Assembly: GCA_963698715.1 (NCBI GenBank)
Contig: CAVORW010000001.1
Location: forward strand, 496,001 to 560,000
Direction of reading: 5' to 3'
DNA length: 64,000 nucleotides
DNA from: CAWHJB01 sp963698715
Lineage (GTDB): Bacteria > Chloroflexota > Anaerolineae > Anaerolineales > UBA4823
A model generated the notes under the pieces. It was not told where the DNA came from and searched no databases. It saw only the letters and a program-made list of their open reading frames with translations. The number at the start of each line of letters is the position of its first letter. Within the stretch, counting starts at the first letter, position 1. Below, piece by piece: positions 1-8,569 of the stretch. A program made the translations under genes and the position numbers.

Positions 1-131
1 GTGAGTGTGCGCAGTCAAAAGGTGTAAACTATATAGGCGAACTCATCCCGCTGAGATTGCCGGCCCCCGATTTAGATTGCCGGGTTTTAGCTGGATGTTT
101 GCGCCAGACCAAGTGCACCAAAGGAGGATTC

Positions 132-626
132 GTGAAATTGAACCGCATCCAACCGGGTCCGGGCCAAGAATCGGTCTGGGATTACCCCCGTCCGCCGCGC
201 CTGGAAAAAACCAGCAAACCAATCCAGGTAGTTTTCAATGGCGTATTGATTGCAGATACGCGGCGGGCCTTTCGGGTATTGGAAACCAGCCATCCCCCGG
301 TTTACTATATCTACCCGGCAGATATCCGGATGGAATATTTAAGGCCGGTTTCGGGCAGCTCGCTGTGTGAATGGAAAGGGCGAGCCCGCTATTTCGATTT
401 GCAGGTGGCTGAACGCCGTGTGCCAAAGGCTGCCTGGAGTTACCCTGATCCCACCCCTGAGTTTGCCGCCATCCGCGATTATCTTGCCTTTTACGCTGGC
501 CCAATGGATGCCTGCCTGGTTGAAGGTGAGCGGGTCACACCCCAGCCGGGCGGCTTTTATGGCGGCTGGATTACTGCAGATGTGGTTGGACCGTTCAAGG
601 GCGATCCCGGAACTTTGGATTGGTAA
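132..626 (+). CDS. DUF427 domain protein
   Basis: Small soluble protein of 164 residues that reads as a DUF427 protein across its length: an N-terminal ESVWDYPRPP motif, then the GVLIADTRRAFRVLETSHPP block, the YYIYPADIRMEYL segment and the GWITADVVGPFKG end, all typical of this family. Its biochemical role is unknown; no signal peptide or membrane segment is visible. I chose the GTG at 132 rather than an ATG further upstream because AAGGAGG (121-127) sits just before it. It stands alone; the next gene is a decayed gene on the other strand 10 bases beyond the stop. Confidence 0.85.
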   Translation: MKLNRIQPGPGQESVWDYPRPPRLEKTSKPIQVVFNGVLIADTRRAFRVLETSHPPVYYIYPADIRMEYLRPVSGSSLCEWKGRARYFDLQVAERRVPKAAWSYPDPTPEFAAIRDYLAFYAGPMDACLVEGERVTPQPGGFYGGWITADVVGPFKGDPGTLDW

Positions 627-636
627 GGCGCCAGGA

Positions 637-1589
637 TCAGGACCTAAAAGCCTCCAGTATTGCATCCACATTTTCCATCGGGATATCGGTCATCATACGA
701 TGGGATGGGGCCAGCAGCAGGCCAGTTCCATCGGGAGCCAGGGCCTTCCGGCAGTCGTCAACGGCCCTCCGGACTTCCTCAGGACTGCCGTACGGCAGAA
801 CAGTCTGAGTCGAGATGCCGCCATAGAACGCCAGCTTGCCGTGAAACTGTTTGTGCAGCCAGTGATGGTCGAGAACTTCTGGTTGGACGGGGTTCAGGCA
901 GGTCAGCCCGATTTCAATCAGGTCTGGCAGGATCTGCTGGATCTGCCCAACCGAGGTTTTGCCAATCGCCGTCAGGTCTCAGGCGAAAACAGCAGCCGCT
1001 TCTGAGCGCCATAGTCATCTCCGAAATAACCGCTATCCACCCCGAGAGCGAGCATGCGCTGAATCAAGACCAGCTGGATTTCAGTGATCCGATCAAAGAG
1101 CTCCTCCACAAAGCCTGGATCCAGGGCAATATCCAACGATGATTGTTCAATGCCGCGCAGCGACCAGGCCCGTTCGAATAATGCAAAACCGAAATTGGGG
1201 ACGATAAACAATTCGCTGCCCAACTCACTGATCTTTTGTTCGGCTTTATGGAACAAACTGTTCTGGGTCGGATCGGGCCAGTCATAGTCATCCAAATCTT
1301 TTGTTTCACTCAGAGGGCTGAACCTGATGTAGTAACCTTCCTCTCTGGTGTCATGGCTGGCTCCCCACCAGTCATAGCGCACTGATCCGGCTTCAGACAA
1401 CCGGCCTGGGTAATCCAGATCCACCCGCAGTAGGTGATTGTCCAGAAAGGCAGGCAGTTGATCCACCGGCAGTTGGTAATGTTGAGCCATCTTTTTCGCC
1501 ATATTTGCCGTAGCATTGATCTGGGTTGGTAGCCGGTCAGGCGGTTCGTGGCACAGAGCCCGGCGCAAGCGTTCTTTATGGTTCATCAT
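637..1589 (-). pseudogene. Uroporphyrinogen decarboxylase-family protein, decayed
   Basis: The first 205 codons (1589 down to 975) match the URO-D/methyltransferase-A superfamily: MNHKERLRRAL start, the YFGDDYGAQKRLLFSPE segment. A TGA at 972-974 then replaces what should be a Trp codon, since the same frame continues as RRLAKPRLG, the usual W-RR-x-x-KPRL block. At about 941-955 roughly 20-25 codons including the HSCG region are missing and the frame changes; the C-terminal part resumes as GQIQQILPDLIEIGL, CLNPVQPE, FYGGISTQTVLPYGSPEEV and LAPSHRMMTDIPMENVDAIL, ending at 637. Family members are about 340-380 aa. The two independent lesions indicate a real pseudogene rather than one sequencing error. 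Original substrate unknown; such proteins often act on methylated or heme-like substrates. Confidence 0.85.
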
Positions 1590-1996
1590 AGACCTCTACT
1601 TTCCTGTTCGATGCAGGCTGGATCATCATCATTCAGTAGTTTTACCCAAGGATGGTGAATATTTGGAGTACAGTGCACAAAATCTACAGATACTTAACGC
1701 ACCCTGCAGAGCATATTACACCGAGAGTTACCAGACAGCCGGGAATTGAAACAAAGAAATTGTGTACCAATTCTGTTGTTACGCGAGGAGAAATCCAGCT
1801 AAGGGTGTTATAGCTTTTGTAACGCACCACCCGATTTCGGTCAGACGTCCCCCCACCTCGGAGAATCCCATAGGACCAATTGGTTTCAAGTTCTCCTTAA
1901 CCCTGGTTAAGGTGTAAAATAATACCTAAGTTATCTGAATTGAGATTGACCAACCCGGCTTGGGGGCGGGCAGGTAATCAGACAGGAGTGATTAAG
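1590..1996. other. Intergenic region between divergent genes
   Basis: About 400 bases between the start of the decayed URO-D-family gene (minus) and the KAS III-like gene (plus). No RNA gene or open reading frame is convincing. The only clear structure is the inverted repeat at 1895-1912, listed separately, next to a TAAAAT box at 1915-1920 that could be a -10 element for the downstream gene. Confidence 0.5.
1895..1912. promoter_or_regulatory. Inverted repeat, candidate operator
   Basis: CCTTAACC and GGTTAAGG form a perfect 8-bp inverted repeat with a 2-bp centre, immediately upstream of a TAAAAT box (1915-1920) and about 85 bases before the KAS III-like start. Position and symmetry fit a dimeric repressor site over a promoter; no regulator gene lies alongside, so the binding protein is unknown. 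Confidence 0.35.
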
Positions 1997-3271
1997 ATGA
2001 GCGATGAAATTGAAGAATCGGTTGCCGATGGCGTAATACCATTCTATGAGCAGGCGGCGGTCCAGGTTGATCGAATCCCGGTTGGCGGTGGAATCCCAAT
2101 GGGGATCGAATGTGTCTCCAGCCCCGATCTCGGCATCGGGGGCGTTTATGGAACCTGGGGGGATGCATACAGCAACGAGAATTTAACCGAGTTCCTGGAA
2201 GAGCGCCTGGGAGAATCTTTGCCAGCCGATGAAAAATTGAACCTGGCGCCCCTTGGTTTCGTATATCGTCACCATATTCCTGAATTGTCGCAGGAAGAAC
2301 ACCTGGAGCTTGAGATTGAAGTCGGGGCTCGCCTGCTTAAAGCTGCAGCCCAGGCTTGTGGTTGGCAGCCTCAGGAAGTGGATGCGGTATTGATTGGGAT
2401 GAGCGGGCCGGTCGCGGATGATTATGTGGCTCAGATCGCTGATCGGGCAGGTATTTCCCCGCAGGCAATGGTGATGAGCGTTCATAAAGCCTGTGACAGC
2501 TCGATGGGTGCCTTGCAAATCGCCTTGAATCCAGACCTGACAGAAAACAACTCTCAGCTTGGTCGCAATTACGCCAGGCTGCTGGAAGGCAAAAAGGTCC
2601 TGGTTGGCGGGATCGAAGGATTGAGCCGTTTCCTGAACCGCTCTCGGGACACCAATGCCCTGCAGTTGTTTGGTAATGGGGCTGGTGTCATCGGTGTGAT
2701 CCCTGGCAAAACCATGAAATTCCTGGTGGGCAAGTCCTACGAAGTATTTGATGACAAAGGTGTTCTGGCAGTCCGGATGTATTACCCGTATCGCGGCAGC
2801 CAGTCAGCAAATCGCTCACTGGTAGAAGTAACCGAAGAAGACCCGCGGCATGTGCGCGTGGCGGGTAAGATGCACGAACCGGAGAATAACGAATCGGTTG
2901 AGATGGCTGGACCCATGGGTATGGTTAAGCTGTTCGTCCGCTCTGGCGTCCAGGTGGTGAGTGATGTTTACCAGGCTTATCGGGAGCGGCTCGACGAATT
3001 GGGCGATTCTTCCAAATCCATCGCGACGGTCATCGTCCACCACGCTAACTACAAGATCAACAAGCTCAAAGCCGCCCAGCTGGCGAAGGGTGGGATCGAA
3101 CTGCCCATGCCCTGGCTTGTGAGTGAATTCGGCAACGTCAGCGCAGCTTCCAATATGATCGCATTTCTGCGCAAGCTCTCGAGCATGCGGCCGGGTGACC
3201 ATATACTGTTTGATGGATTTGGTGCCGGAACGTATTATGATGTATTCGCCGTTGAAATGGGCGAGGCATAA
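1997..3271 (+). CDS. 3-oxoacyl-ACP synthase III (KAS III/FabH)-like protein
   Basis: Thiolase-fold condensing enzyme. The FabH catalytic triad is visible: Cys166 in VHKACDSSMGAL, His348 in VHHANYKIN (the HQAN position) and Asn380 in FGNVSAAS. At 424 aa it is about 100 residues longer than a housekeeping FabH, with an extended N-terminus, so it may be a specialised synthase rather than the fatty-acid initiation enzyme. The acyl primer cannot be told from sequence. Start chosen at ATG 1997, preceded by CAGGAG; an in-frame start at 1940 lacks a ribosome site. Followed by two hairpins. The lipid cluster at 12-21 kb gives a possible use for its product, but linkage is only inferred. Confidence 0.8.
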   Translation: MSDEIEESVADGVIPFYEQAAVQVDRIPVGGGIPMGIECVSSPDLGIGGVYGTWGDAYSNENLTEFLEERLGESLPADEKLNLAPLGFVYRHHIPELSQEEHLELEIEVGARLLKAAAQACGWQPQEVDAVLIGMSGPVADDYVAQIADRAGISPQAMVMSVHKACDSSMGALQIALNPDLTENNSQLGRNYARLLEGKKVLVGGIEGLSRFLNRSRDTNALQLFGNGAGVIGVIPGKTMKFLVGKSYEVFDDKGVLAVRMYYPYRGSQSANRSLVEVTEEDPRHVRVAGKMHEPENNESVEMAGPMGMVKLFVRSGVQVVSDVYQAYRERLDELGDSSKSIATVIVHHANYKINKLKAAQLAKGGIELPMPWLVSEFGNVSAASNMIAFLRKLSSMRPGDHILFDGFGAGTYYDVFAVEMGEA

Positions 3272-3324
3272 CCTGAAGTTCCTCTTGTCGTGGCAAAAGC
3301 AGTCAAAATGATCTGAACTGGCTG

Positions 3325-3365
3325 CTGTGAATTATTCGGGTATGCTTCCCACCCGGAATTCACAG
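3325..3365. repeat. Hairpin downstream of the KAS III-like gene
   Basis: CTGTGAATTATTCGGGT (3325-3341) pairs with ACCCGGAATTCACAG (3351-3365) with a small bulge. It lies between the stop codon and the terminator at 3381 and could be an additional terminator or processing structure. Confidence 0.5.
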
Positions 3366-3380
3366 TTCGATAGACCTATG

Positions 3381-3421
3381 GGGCTGCTCATTCTCTAATG
3401 GGCAGCCCTTTAATTATTATT
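3381..3421 (+). terminator. Rho-independent terminator
   Basis: GGGCTGC (3381-3387) pairs with GCAGCCC (3402-3408) and is followed by a T-rich run (TTTAATTATTATT). It ends the KAS III-like unit. The rest of the gap to 3658 holds only a run of nine C residues near 3449-3457 and no recognisable promoter. Confidence 0.7.
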
Positions 3422-3658
3422 CCAATCCTGCTTGCAACTCGTCTGCGGCCCCCCCCCATCTCAGAAGCCAAAATTGGGATTGCCAAAACTACCTTTCCTG
3501 GCTAACTGACCAGTCCCATTTGGGCCAAAAGGATGATGGCAAGCAGGCGCATTCATGTTAAGATCGCTTTATAGCTGCGGCCTTGAGACCCGTCAAGCGC
3601 GAAAATTAGCTCTCCGAGCCGACACTACTCCCTCCATTGAAATCAACGAGATGCGCCT

Positions 3659-5275
3659 ATGAGTGTACAAACGAATTTTGGCCTGGCAGGCCGCTTGCAG
3701 GACGCCCGCCAACTGTTTAACGAATATCCCCGCCAGTTCTGGGTTCTGGTTGCGGCGATGTTTATCGACCGCCTGGGGGGAGCCCTGCTGTTTCCATTCT
3801 TCTCACTTTACATAACCAAAAAATTCAACGTCGGTATGACCGAGGTGGGGATCCTGTTCGGCATCTTCGCGGGTACGGGTCTGATCAGCAGCCTGATGGG
3901 CGGAGCGCTGACTGACCGGATGGGACGGAAAGGCATTCTGATTTTTGGCCTGGTGATGAGTGCGCTATCCGCCGTGTTAATGGGGCTGATGGACAGTTTT
4001 GTGCCCTTTATCATTGTGACGGTATTGGTGGGCCTGCTGGCGGATGTCGGTTTCCCTGCCCAACAGGCTATGGTTGCCGACCTGCTGACCGACGAGAAAC
4101 GCGCCCAGGGTTTTGGCATTTTGCGGGTGGTAGCCAATTTGGCAGTCACATTCGGGCCAATGATCGGCGGGCTGCTCGCAGCCCGATCTTATTTGCTGTT
4201 ATTCATCATTGATGCGATCACCAGCCTGATCACAGCCGGGGTGGTTTACTTTGCCTTGCAGGAGACTCGGGCAGCTCCGAAAGCAGACCAACCTCAGGAA
4301 ACTTTCGGCCAGACTTTCGCAGGCTATTTTCGGGTGCTAAAAGATTCGGCTTTCACTTGGTTCCTGGTCGCCTCGATGCTGATGGTGCTGGTCTATATGC
4401 AGATGAATACTACTTTGGGAGTTTATTTGCGAGACGTGCATGGGGTTTCCGAACAGGGCTTTGGATATATATTAAGCCTGAATGCGGCGATGGTCGTGCT
4501 GTTGCAGTTCCCGATCACGCGCCGGATAACCAGATACCGTCCAATGGGCATCATGGTGGTGGGGACATTACTCTATGCCGTCGGCTTTGGGATGTATGGT
4601 TTTACTTCCCTCTACATTTTCTTCTTGTTTGCCATGGTGATCATCACGGTCGGTGAGATGCTGGTATCCCCAATCTCACAGTCAATCGTGGCGCGTTTAG
4701 CGCCGGAGGAGATGCGCGGCCGATATATGGCGACTTACGGATTTAGCTGGATTATCCCTACCGCCATCGGCCCCTTGCTGGCAGGCCTGACCATGGATTA
4801 TATTGACCCAAATTGGGTCTGGTATGCCGCTGGATTGCTGGGCGTGGTTGCGGCTGGAGCGTATTACTACATCGAAGTACGGACCGGCAGAGCGCGTTGG
4901 GCAGTGATTGATGAGCGCTTGCAAATTATCGAGCAGCTCGAAGAGGGGGCAATTACTGCCGAAGATGCCGCCAAATTCTTGGAGCAGATTGGCGAAGGGC
5001 GCTGGGCAAGGCTCGCCCCAACCTTGCCAGCCGGGAAAAAGCGGCACCTTCGCATTCAAGTGAGCGAGCTGGCAAGCGGCAACATGAAATCCGACCTGCG
5101 CTTGCCGGTTGGGCTGGTCAATACAATTTTATATACTTCCGGCAGGCTTTCAGCGGATCTGGAAGAAATTGATCATGACCGATTGCGCCAATTAATCTTG
5201 TCCAGCACGGCGGACAACCAACCGCACAGCATGGCGACCGGCGACCAGACCCAAATCGATATTAGCCTGGAATAG
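3659..5275 (+). CDS. MFS transporter with C-terminal SHOCT-like/YvlB-type tail
   Basis: Twelve-helix major facilitator. The loop 2-3 signature GGALTDRMGRKG is present near residue 80, and there is a second related loop around RRITRYRPMG. Substrate unknown; multidrug-type efflux is the usual role of such proteins. Unusual is the soluble tail from about residue 415: a SHOCT-like helix (IIEQLEEGAITAEDAAKFLEQI) followed by a strand-rich segment (HLRIQVSELASGNMKSDLRL) of the kind normally found in YvlB/anti-sigma-like membrane-stress proteins. This suggests sensing or regulation of the transporter. It is followed after 11 bases by a membrane glycosyltransferase-like gene, probably one operon. Confidence 0.8.
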   Translation: MSVQTNFGLAGRLQDARQLFNEYPRQFWVLVAAMFIDRLGGALLFPFFSLYITKKFNVGMTEVGILFGIFAGTGLISSLMGGALTDRMGRKGILIFGLVMSALSAVLMGLMDSFVPFIIVTVLVGLLADVGFPAQQAMVADLLTDEKRAQGFGILRVVANLAVTFGPMIGGLLAARSYLLLFIIDAITSLITAGVVYFALQETRAAPKADQPQETFGQTFAGYFRVLKDSAFTWFLVASMLMVLVYMQMNTTLGVYLRDVHGVSEQGFGYILSLNAAMVVLLQFPITRRITRYRPMGIMVVGTLLYAVGFGMYGFTSLYIFFLFAMVIITVGEMLVSPISQSIVARLAPEEMRGRYMATYGFSWIIPTAIGPLLAGLTMDYIDPNWVWYAAGLLGVVAAGAYYYIEVRTGRARWAVIDERLQIIEQLEEGAITAEDAAKFLEQIGEGRWARLAPTLPAGKKRHLRIQVSELASGNMKSDLRLPVGLVNTILYTSGRLSADLEEIDHDRLRQLILSSTADNQPHSMATGDQTQIDISLE

Positions 5276-5286
5276 AGCAAACCCAC

Positions 5287-6798
5287 ATGGCAGGAGCGAA
5301 AGAGTTGTCTGGCAGGAGCGAAAGTTTATTGCGCATAGCTGGTGAGCTGCTCTGGCAACTCGCCCCGCCAGGACTCTTTTTCTTTTCGGTATTCAAATAC
5401 TACCCTTACCGGGATGTGTTCGCCCTGGATCTGGATGAGGGCATAAACTTGATGAAAGCCTTACTGGTAGGCCGCGGCTTTCAGCTTTACAGCCAGATCT
5501 GGAGTGATCAGCCACCAGTCTTTACCTACCTGTTGAGCGGATTTTTTGAGCTAACGGGCTACCATGTAAATGCCGGACGCCTGCTGAGCCTGCTCTTTTC
5601 AACCCTGCTCATCTGGGCAGCCATTCAGTACTTGCGGTTAGTCTGGGGACGGCTGGCTGGCCTGTCCGGTTTGGTCCTGATTTCGCTGCTTCCCGGCTAC
5701 CTGACTTATAGTGTGTCGGTATTGATTGGGCTGCCGTCCCTGGCATTTGCCATTGTATCCATGCTGCTTCTGGTGCTCTGGCACCAGCGCCGCCAGACAG
5801 GCTGGTTGTGGTTGTCTGGCCTGATCTTCAGCCTGTCCATATTCACAAAAACGATCACTGCCTTCGTGATTCCGATCTTTATGCTTGGATTGCTCGGGGA
5901 TACTTACATTCGCCGCCGGAAAAGCGGCCCGATTGGGGACCTGGTTCGCCCGTTGTTCATCTGGAGTATTAGCTTTGGCCTGGCATCTATTTTGCTGGCA
6001 GCCTGGTTGGTTGGCCCAACCGGTTTACCGCAGCTGGTGTTGCCGCATTTACAGGCCAGCCGATTGGATGTTTTTCAAACCCCAGACTCGACCAGGACGA
6101 TCGAATATCACTTGCAATCCGCCTGGCCGACCTTGCTTCTGAGTGGTTTCGGATCGTTGGTCATATTTTACAGGCGGCGCTGGCTGGGGCTTTACCCACT
6201 GGCCTGGGCCCTCCTGGCGTATCTGATCCTGGCTTACTATACGCCTGTTTGGGCTCACCAACAGCTGCTGGTGAGCGTTCCGGCCGCACTGGTGGCTGCC
6301 GGCGGTCTGGGGGAGGCGATGGCGGTGCTGGTTGATTTTTTCCGGCGTCCCAGGGTGAGACAGGCCTGGCCTTGGGCGGCCGCAGTTGTAATTTTGGCGG
6401 CTGTTTTGGCATTGATTGTTCAAGCCCCTCAGGTTGCCGGACAATGGCGCAAGCTGGCTGCAACAGCCCAAAAACCGACCTCCACCGAAACCACGATCCT
6501 GCGCAGGCTGGATAAATTCGCGCCACAAACCAACTGGTTGTTCACCGATCAGCCGATGTACGCATTTCGAGCCGGCCTGCTGGTTCCGCCGGAACTGGCG
6601 GTGCTGTCCTCTAAGCGGGTAGAAACCGGTAATTTAACCGGCGCGCAGGTTCAATCTGCTTTCCAGCATTACCAGCCAGAACAGGTTTTGATCGGGCGGT
6701 TCGATTTTCCTGGCTTGGACCTGGCTTTACAAAATGGTTACCGCTTAACCTACGACCGGCCTGAGATCCAGCTCTTTGTACGCACGGATCTTAACTAG
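5287..6798 (+). CDS. GT39/ArnT-like membrane glycosyltransferase
   Basis: Polytopic protein of about 503 aa with roughly ten hydrophobic segments and a conserved acidic first loop (ALDLDEGINLMKALL followed by SQIWSDQPPVFTYL), as in the dolichyl-phosphate-mannose/ArnT superfamily, where the Asp/Glu pair is catalytic. It probably transfers a lipid-linked sugar at the membrane; acceptor unknown. The ATG at 5287 has no ribosome site. A 15-bp direct repeat (5288-5302 and 5310-5324) puts a second AGGAG before an in-frame TTG at 5329, so the true start may be there. It ends just before a bidirectional terminator facing the aldolase gene. Confidence 0.7.
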   Translation: MAGAKELSGRSESLLRIAGELLWQLAPPGLFFFSVFKYYPYRDVFALDLDEGINLMKALLVGRGFQLYSQIWSDQPPVFTYLLSGFFELTGYHVNAGRLLSLLFSTLLIWAAIQYLRLVWGRLAGLSGLVLISLLPGYLTYSVSVLIGLPSLAFAIVSMLLLVLWHQRRQTGWLWLSGLIFSLSIFTKTITAFVIPIFMLGLLGDTYIRRRKSGPIGDLVRPLFIWSISFGLASILLAAWLVGPTGLPQLVLPHLQASRLDVFQTPDSTRTIEYHLQSAWPTLLLSGFGSLVIFYRRRWLGLYPLAWALLAYLILAYYTPVWAHQQLLVSVPAALVAAGGLGEAMAVLVDFFRRPRVRQAWPWAAAVVILAAVLALIVQAPQVAGQWRKLAATAQKPTSTETTILRRLDKFAPQTNWLFTDQPMYAFRAGLLVPPELAVLSSKRVETGNLTGAQVQSAFQHYQPEQVLIGRFDFPGLDLALQNGYRLTYDRPEIQLFVRTDLN

Positions 6799-6828
6799 CC
6801 GCTGAGATTGCGGTCTATTAATATGTTA

Positions 6829-6870
6829 AAAGGCGTCGGAAGGATCATTCCCACCGACGCCTTTCTTGTT
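6829..6870. terminator. Bidirectional terminator
   Basis: AAAGGCGTCGG (6829-6839) pairs with CCGACGCCTTT (6853-6863), with a T-rich run on each strand. It separates the converging GT39-like gene (plus) and the aldolase gene (minus). Confidence 0.8.
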
Positions 6871-6882
6871 TTTCGTACTTAC

Positions 6883-7833
6883 TCAAACCGACAGATACTC
6901 TCGCAGTGCATCCAGGCGGTTAGCGCTTCCAAGCTTTTCATTCTTGCCGGCGATGAACTTGGCATATTCGGCCATGAACACTTTGCCTGGCGGTCGCAGA
7001 TCGAAATTCTCAGGATGATCCCGGAAATTCTCGCGATGCACGCGGGTCCAGACCAGCCGGCCATCCGTATCAATATTGATCTTGGTTACACCCAGTTCGG
7101 CTGCGTGCTTGAACTGATCGGCATCCACCCCTTTAGCGCCTTTTAGTTCCCCGCCAGCCGCGTTAATGCGAGCGACTTCATCCTGCGGCACTGAACTGCT
7201 GCCATGCATCACCAGCGGGAAGCCCGGGAGACGTTCCTGAATTTCTTCCAGCACATCGAAATGCAGGCCCTGGGTGCCGGAAAATTTAAACGCCCCATGG
7301 CTGGTGCCGATTGCACACGCCAGCGAGTCGCAGCCGGAGCGCTCGACGAATTCTTTAGCCTGAGCCGGATCGGTCAGTTTGGCATCGGCTTCACTGACGC
7401 TGACATGCTCCTCCACCCCTCCGAGCTGCCCCAATTCGGCTTCAACGACCAGCCCCTTGGCATGAGCGGCTTCGACCACCCGCCGGGTGGTGGCAATATT
7501 GTCTTCAAATGACATATGACTGGCATCGATCATTACCGAGCTGTAAAAACCACTGTTGATGCAGTCGTAGCAAGTTTCCTCGTCGCCATGATCGAGGTGA
7601 ACTGCAAAGATAGCCTCCGGAAAGACTTCGTCTGCACTGCGGATCAGCCCTTCAAGCATCAGTTTGTGGGTGTAGGCGCGAGCGCCTTTACTGATTTGGA
7701 TGATGAACGGCGCTTTGCTGTCCAGGCATCCACGGAACAGCCCCATGGTCTGCTCCAGATTGTTGATGTTGTAAGCGCCGATTGCATATTTCCCATAGGC
7801 GTGTTCAAATAATTTTTTGGTTGTTACGATCAT
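6883..7833 (-). CDS. fba: Fructose-bisphosphate aldolase, class II
   Basis: Zinc-dependent class II aldolase of 316 aa that splits fructose 1,6-bisphosphate into DHAP and glyceraldehyde 3-phosphate in the cytoplasm. Family landmarks in order: GAYNINNLEQ near the N-terminus, AVHLDHGDEE carrying the base and zinc histidine, SVMIDASHMSFEDNI, VEAELGQLGG, AIGTSHGAFKF, VMHGSSSVP and TKINIDTDGR. The start at 7833 follows GGGAGAGGATC; a longer reading to 7884 lacks a ribosome site. A weak promoter (TTGCCG, 16 bp, CATAAT) can be read upstream on the minus strand near 7890-7917. Tagatose-bisphosphate aldolase of the same fold is an alternative, but fructose-bisphosphate is more likely. Confidence 0.88.
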   Translation of the reverse strand: MIVTTKKLFEHAYGKYAIGAYNINNLEQTMGLFRGCLDSKAPFIIQISKGARAYTHKLMLEGLIRSADEVFPEAIFAVHLDHGDEETCYDCINSGFYSSVMIDASHMSFEDNIATTRRVVEAAHAKGLVVEAELGQLGGVEEHVSVSEADAKLTDPAQAKEFVERSGCDSLACAIGTSHGAFKFSGTQGLHFDVLEEIQERLPGFPLVMHGSSSVPQDEVARINAAGGELKGAKGVDADQFKHAAELGVTKINIDTDGRLVWTRVHRENFRDHPENFDLRPPGKVFMAEYAKFIAGKNEKLGSANRLDALREYLSV

Positions 7834-8129
7834 AATGATCCTCTCCCTGAATAATAATTTGACATGAATGATGGACTCATTCAATACTGATTATGCTGGC
7901 GTGCAAATGAACGGCAAGGTTATTTTGCACGATCATCGATTGTCTGACCGCTTTAGTTGTACAGGTGATGACAAAGTGATTATACGTTGATTTTCGCCCT
8001 TGTGGGTTAAATTCAGCCTCTTTGGGACATACCGTGGTGAGAAGGAATATGGCCATTTGCACCCATACCCCAGAGATGCCCAAAGCACTTTGAGAACTTT
8101 GATATTCGAACCCTAATTGCTAAATAGTG
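7834..8129. other. Intergenic region upstream of fba
   Basis: Spacer between the divergent aldolase gene and the helicase leader. Apart from the weak minus-strand promoter at about 7890-7917 I see no gene or RNA in it. Confidence 0.4.
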
Positions 8130-8138
8130 TGTTATACT
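8130..8138 (+). promoter_or_regulatory. Extended -10 promoter element
   Basis: TGT-TATACT (TG at 8130-8131, hexamer 8133-8138) is an extended -10 motif; no good -35 lies 17 bp upstream. It is the best candidate promoter for the helicase gene and would give a leader of about 425 nt. Confidence 0.4.
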
Positions 8139-8143
8139 CACAA

Positions 8144-8569
8144 CCTTGTCGTTTTCCGGTTGGCGAACCATATCCACCAGGCGAAAGCCTGCACCAACCT
8201 GAAACCGACTGGTTTGGGAGACTTGACAAGATGTAGAACTGGTTTGGATGGATTTTGGCGTAAGCCTAAATTTATCCACACCGAAAAATTCTACCGTGTT
8301 TGAGGCCCTCCCACCGGTAACTGTTGGTTGGCAAAGTTGGAATTTGCAATTTCAAGGGCGCCTTGCGAAAGTGTGCAGGGCATTTTTGTTGCGACAGCAG
8401 GCTCGAGATCATTGGGATGAGTCAACTGTTGGCAGGCAAATGGAACGCAGCCCTGTGGGGCTAGGCCGGCGGGTGACCCTGGCGGGTGACTCCGCACAAC
8501 AGATTAGACTCAGAGCCTATCCGATCGTCTGATTCGGGTAGCCGCTCACCATGATATGGAGCTTATTGA
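8144..8569 (+). other. Long, structured 5' leader of the DEAD-box helicase gene
   Basis: Over 400 bases precede the helicase start without a convincing gene. The first part can fold: CTTGTC (8144 on) pairs with GACAAG (near 8223), enclosing a CAGGC-GAAA-GCCTG GNRA-type hairpin. No known riboswitch or RNA family was recognised; RNase P, tmRNA and SRP RNA were considered and do not fit. Long leaders are common on cold-shock-type helicase mRNAs, so autoregulation is plausible. A 94-codon ORF (8248-8532) has no recognisable features and is probably chance. Confidence 0.35.

Noticed and set aside
972..974. TGA as a recoded Trp or selenocysteine codon in the URO-D-family gene
   Set aside because: The gene also carries an out-of-frame deletion shortly after, so decay explains it better; other genes in the window use TGA as a normal stop.
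3449..3457. Run of nine C residues
   Set aside because: Could be a phase-variable tract, but it lies between genes and not at a useful distance from a promoter.
8248..8532. 94-codon frame before the helicase gene
   Set aside because: No ribosome site, no recognisable motif and it lies in what looks like a folded leader.
8139..8569. Possible RNase P RNA, tmRNA, SRP RNA or c-di-GMP riboswitch
   Set aside because: None of the conserved core sequences of these RNAs could be found; kept only as an unassigned leader.
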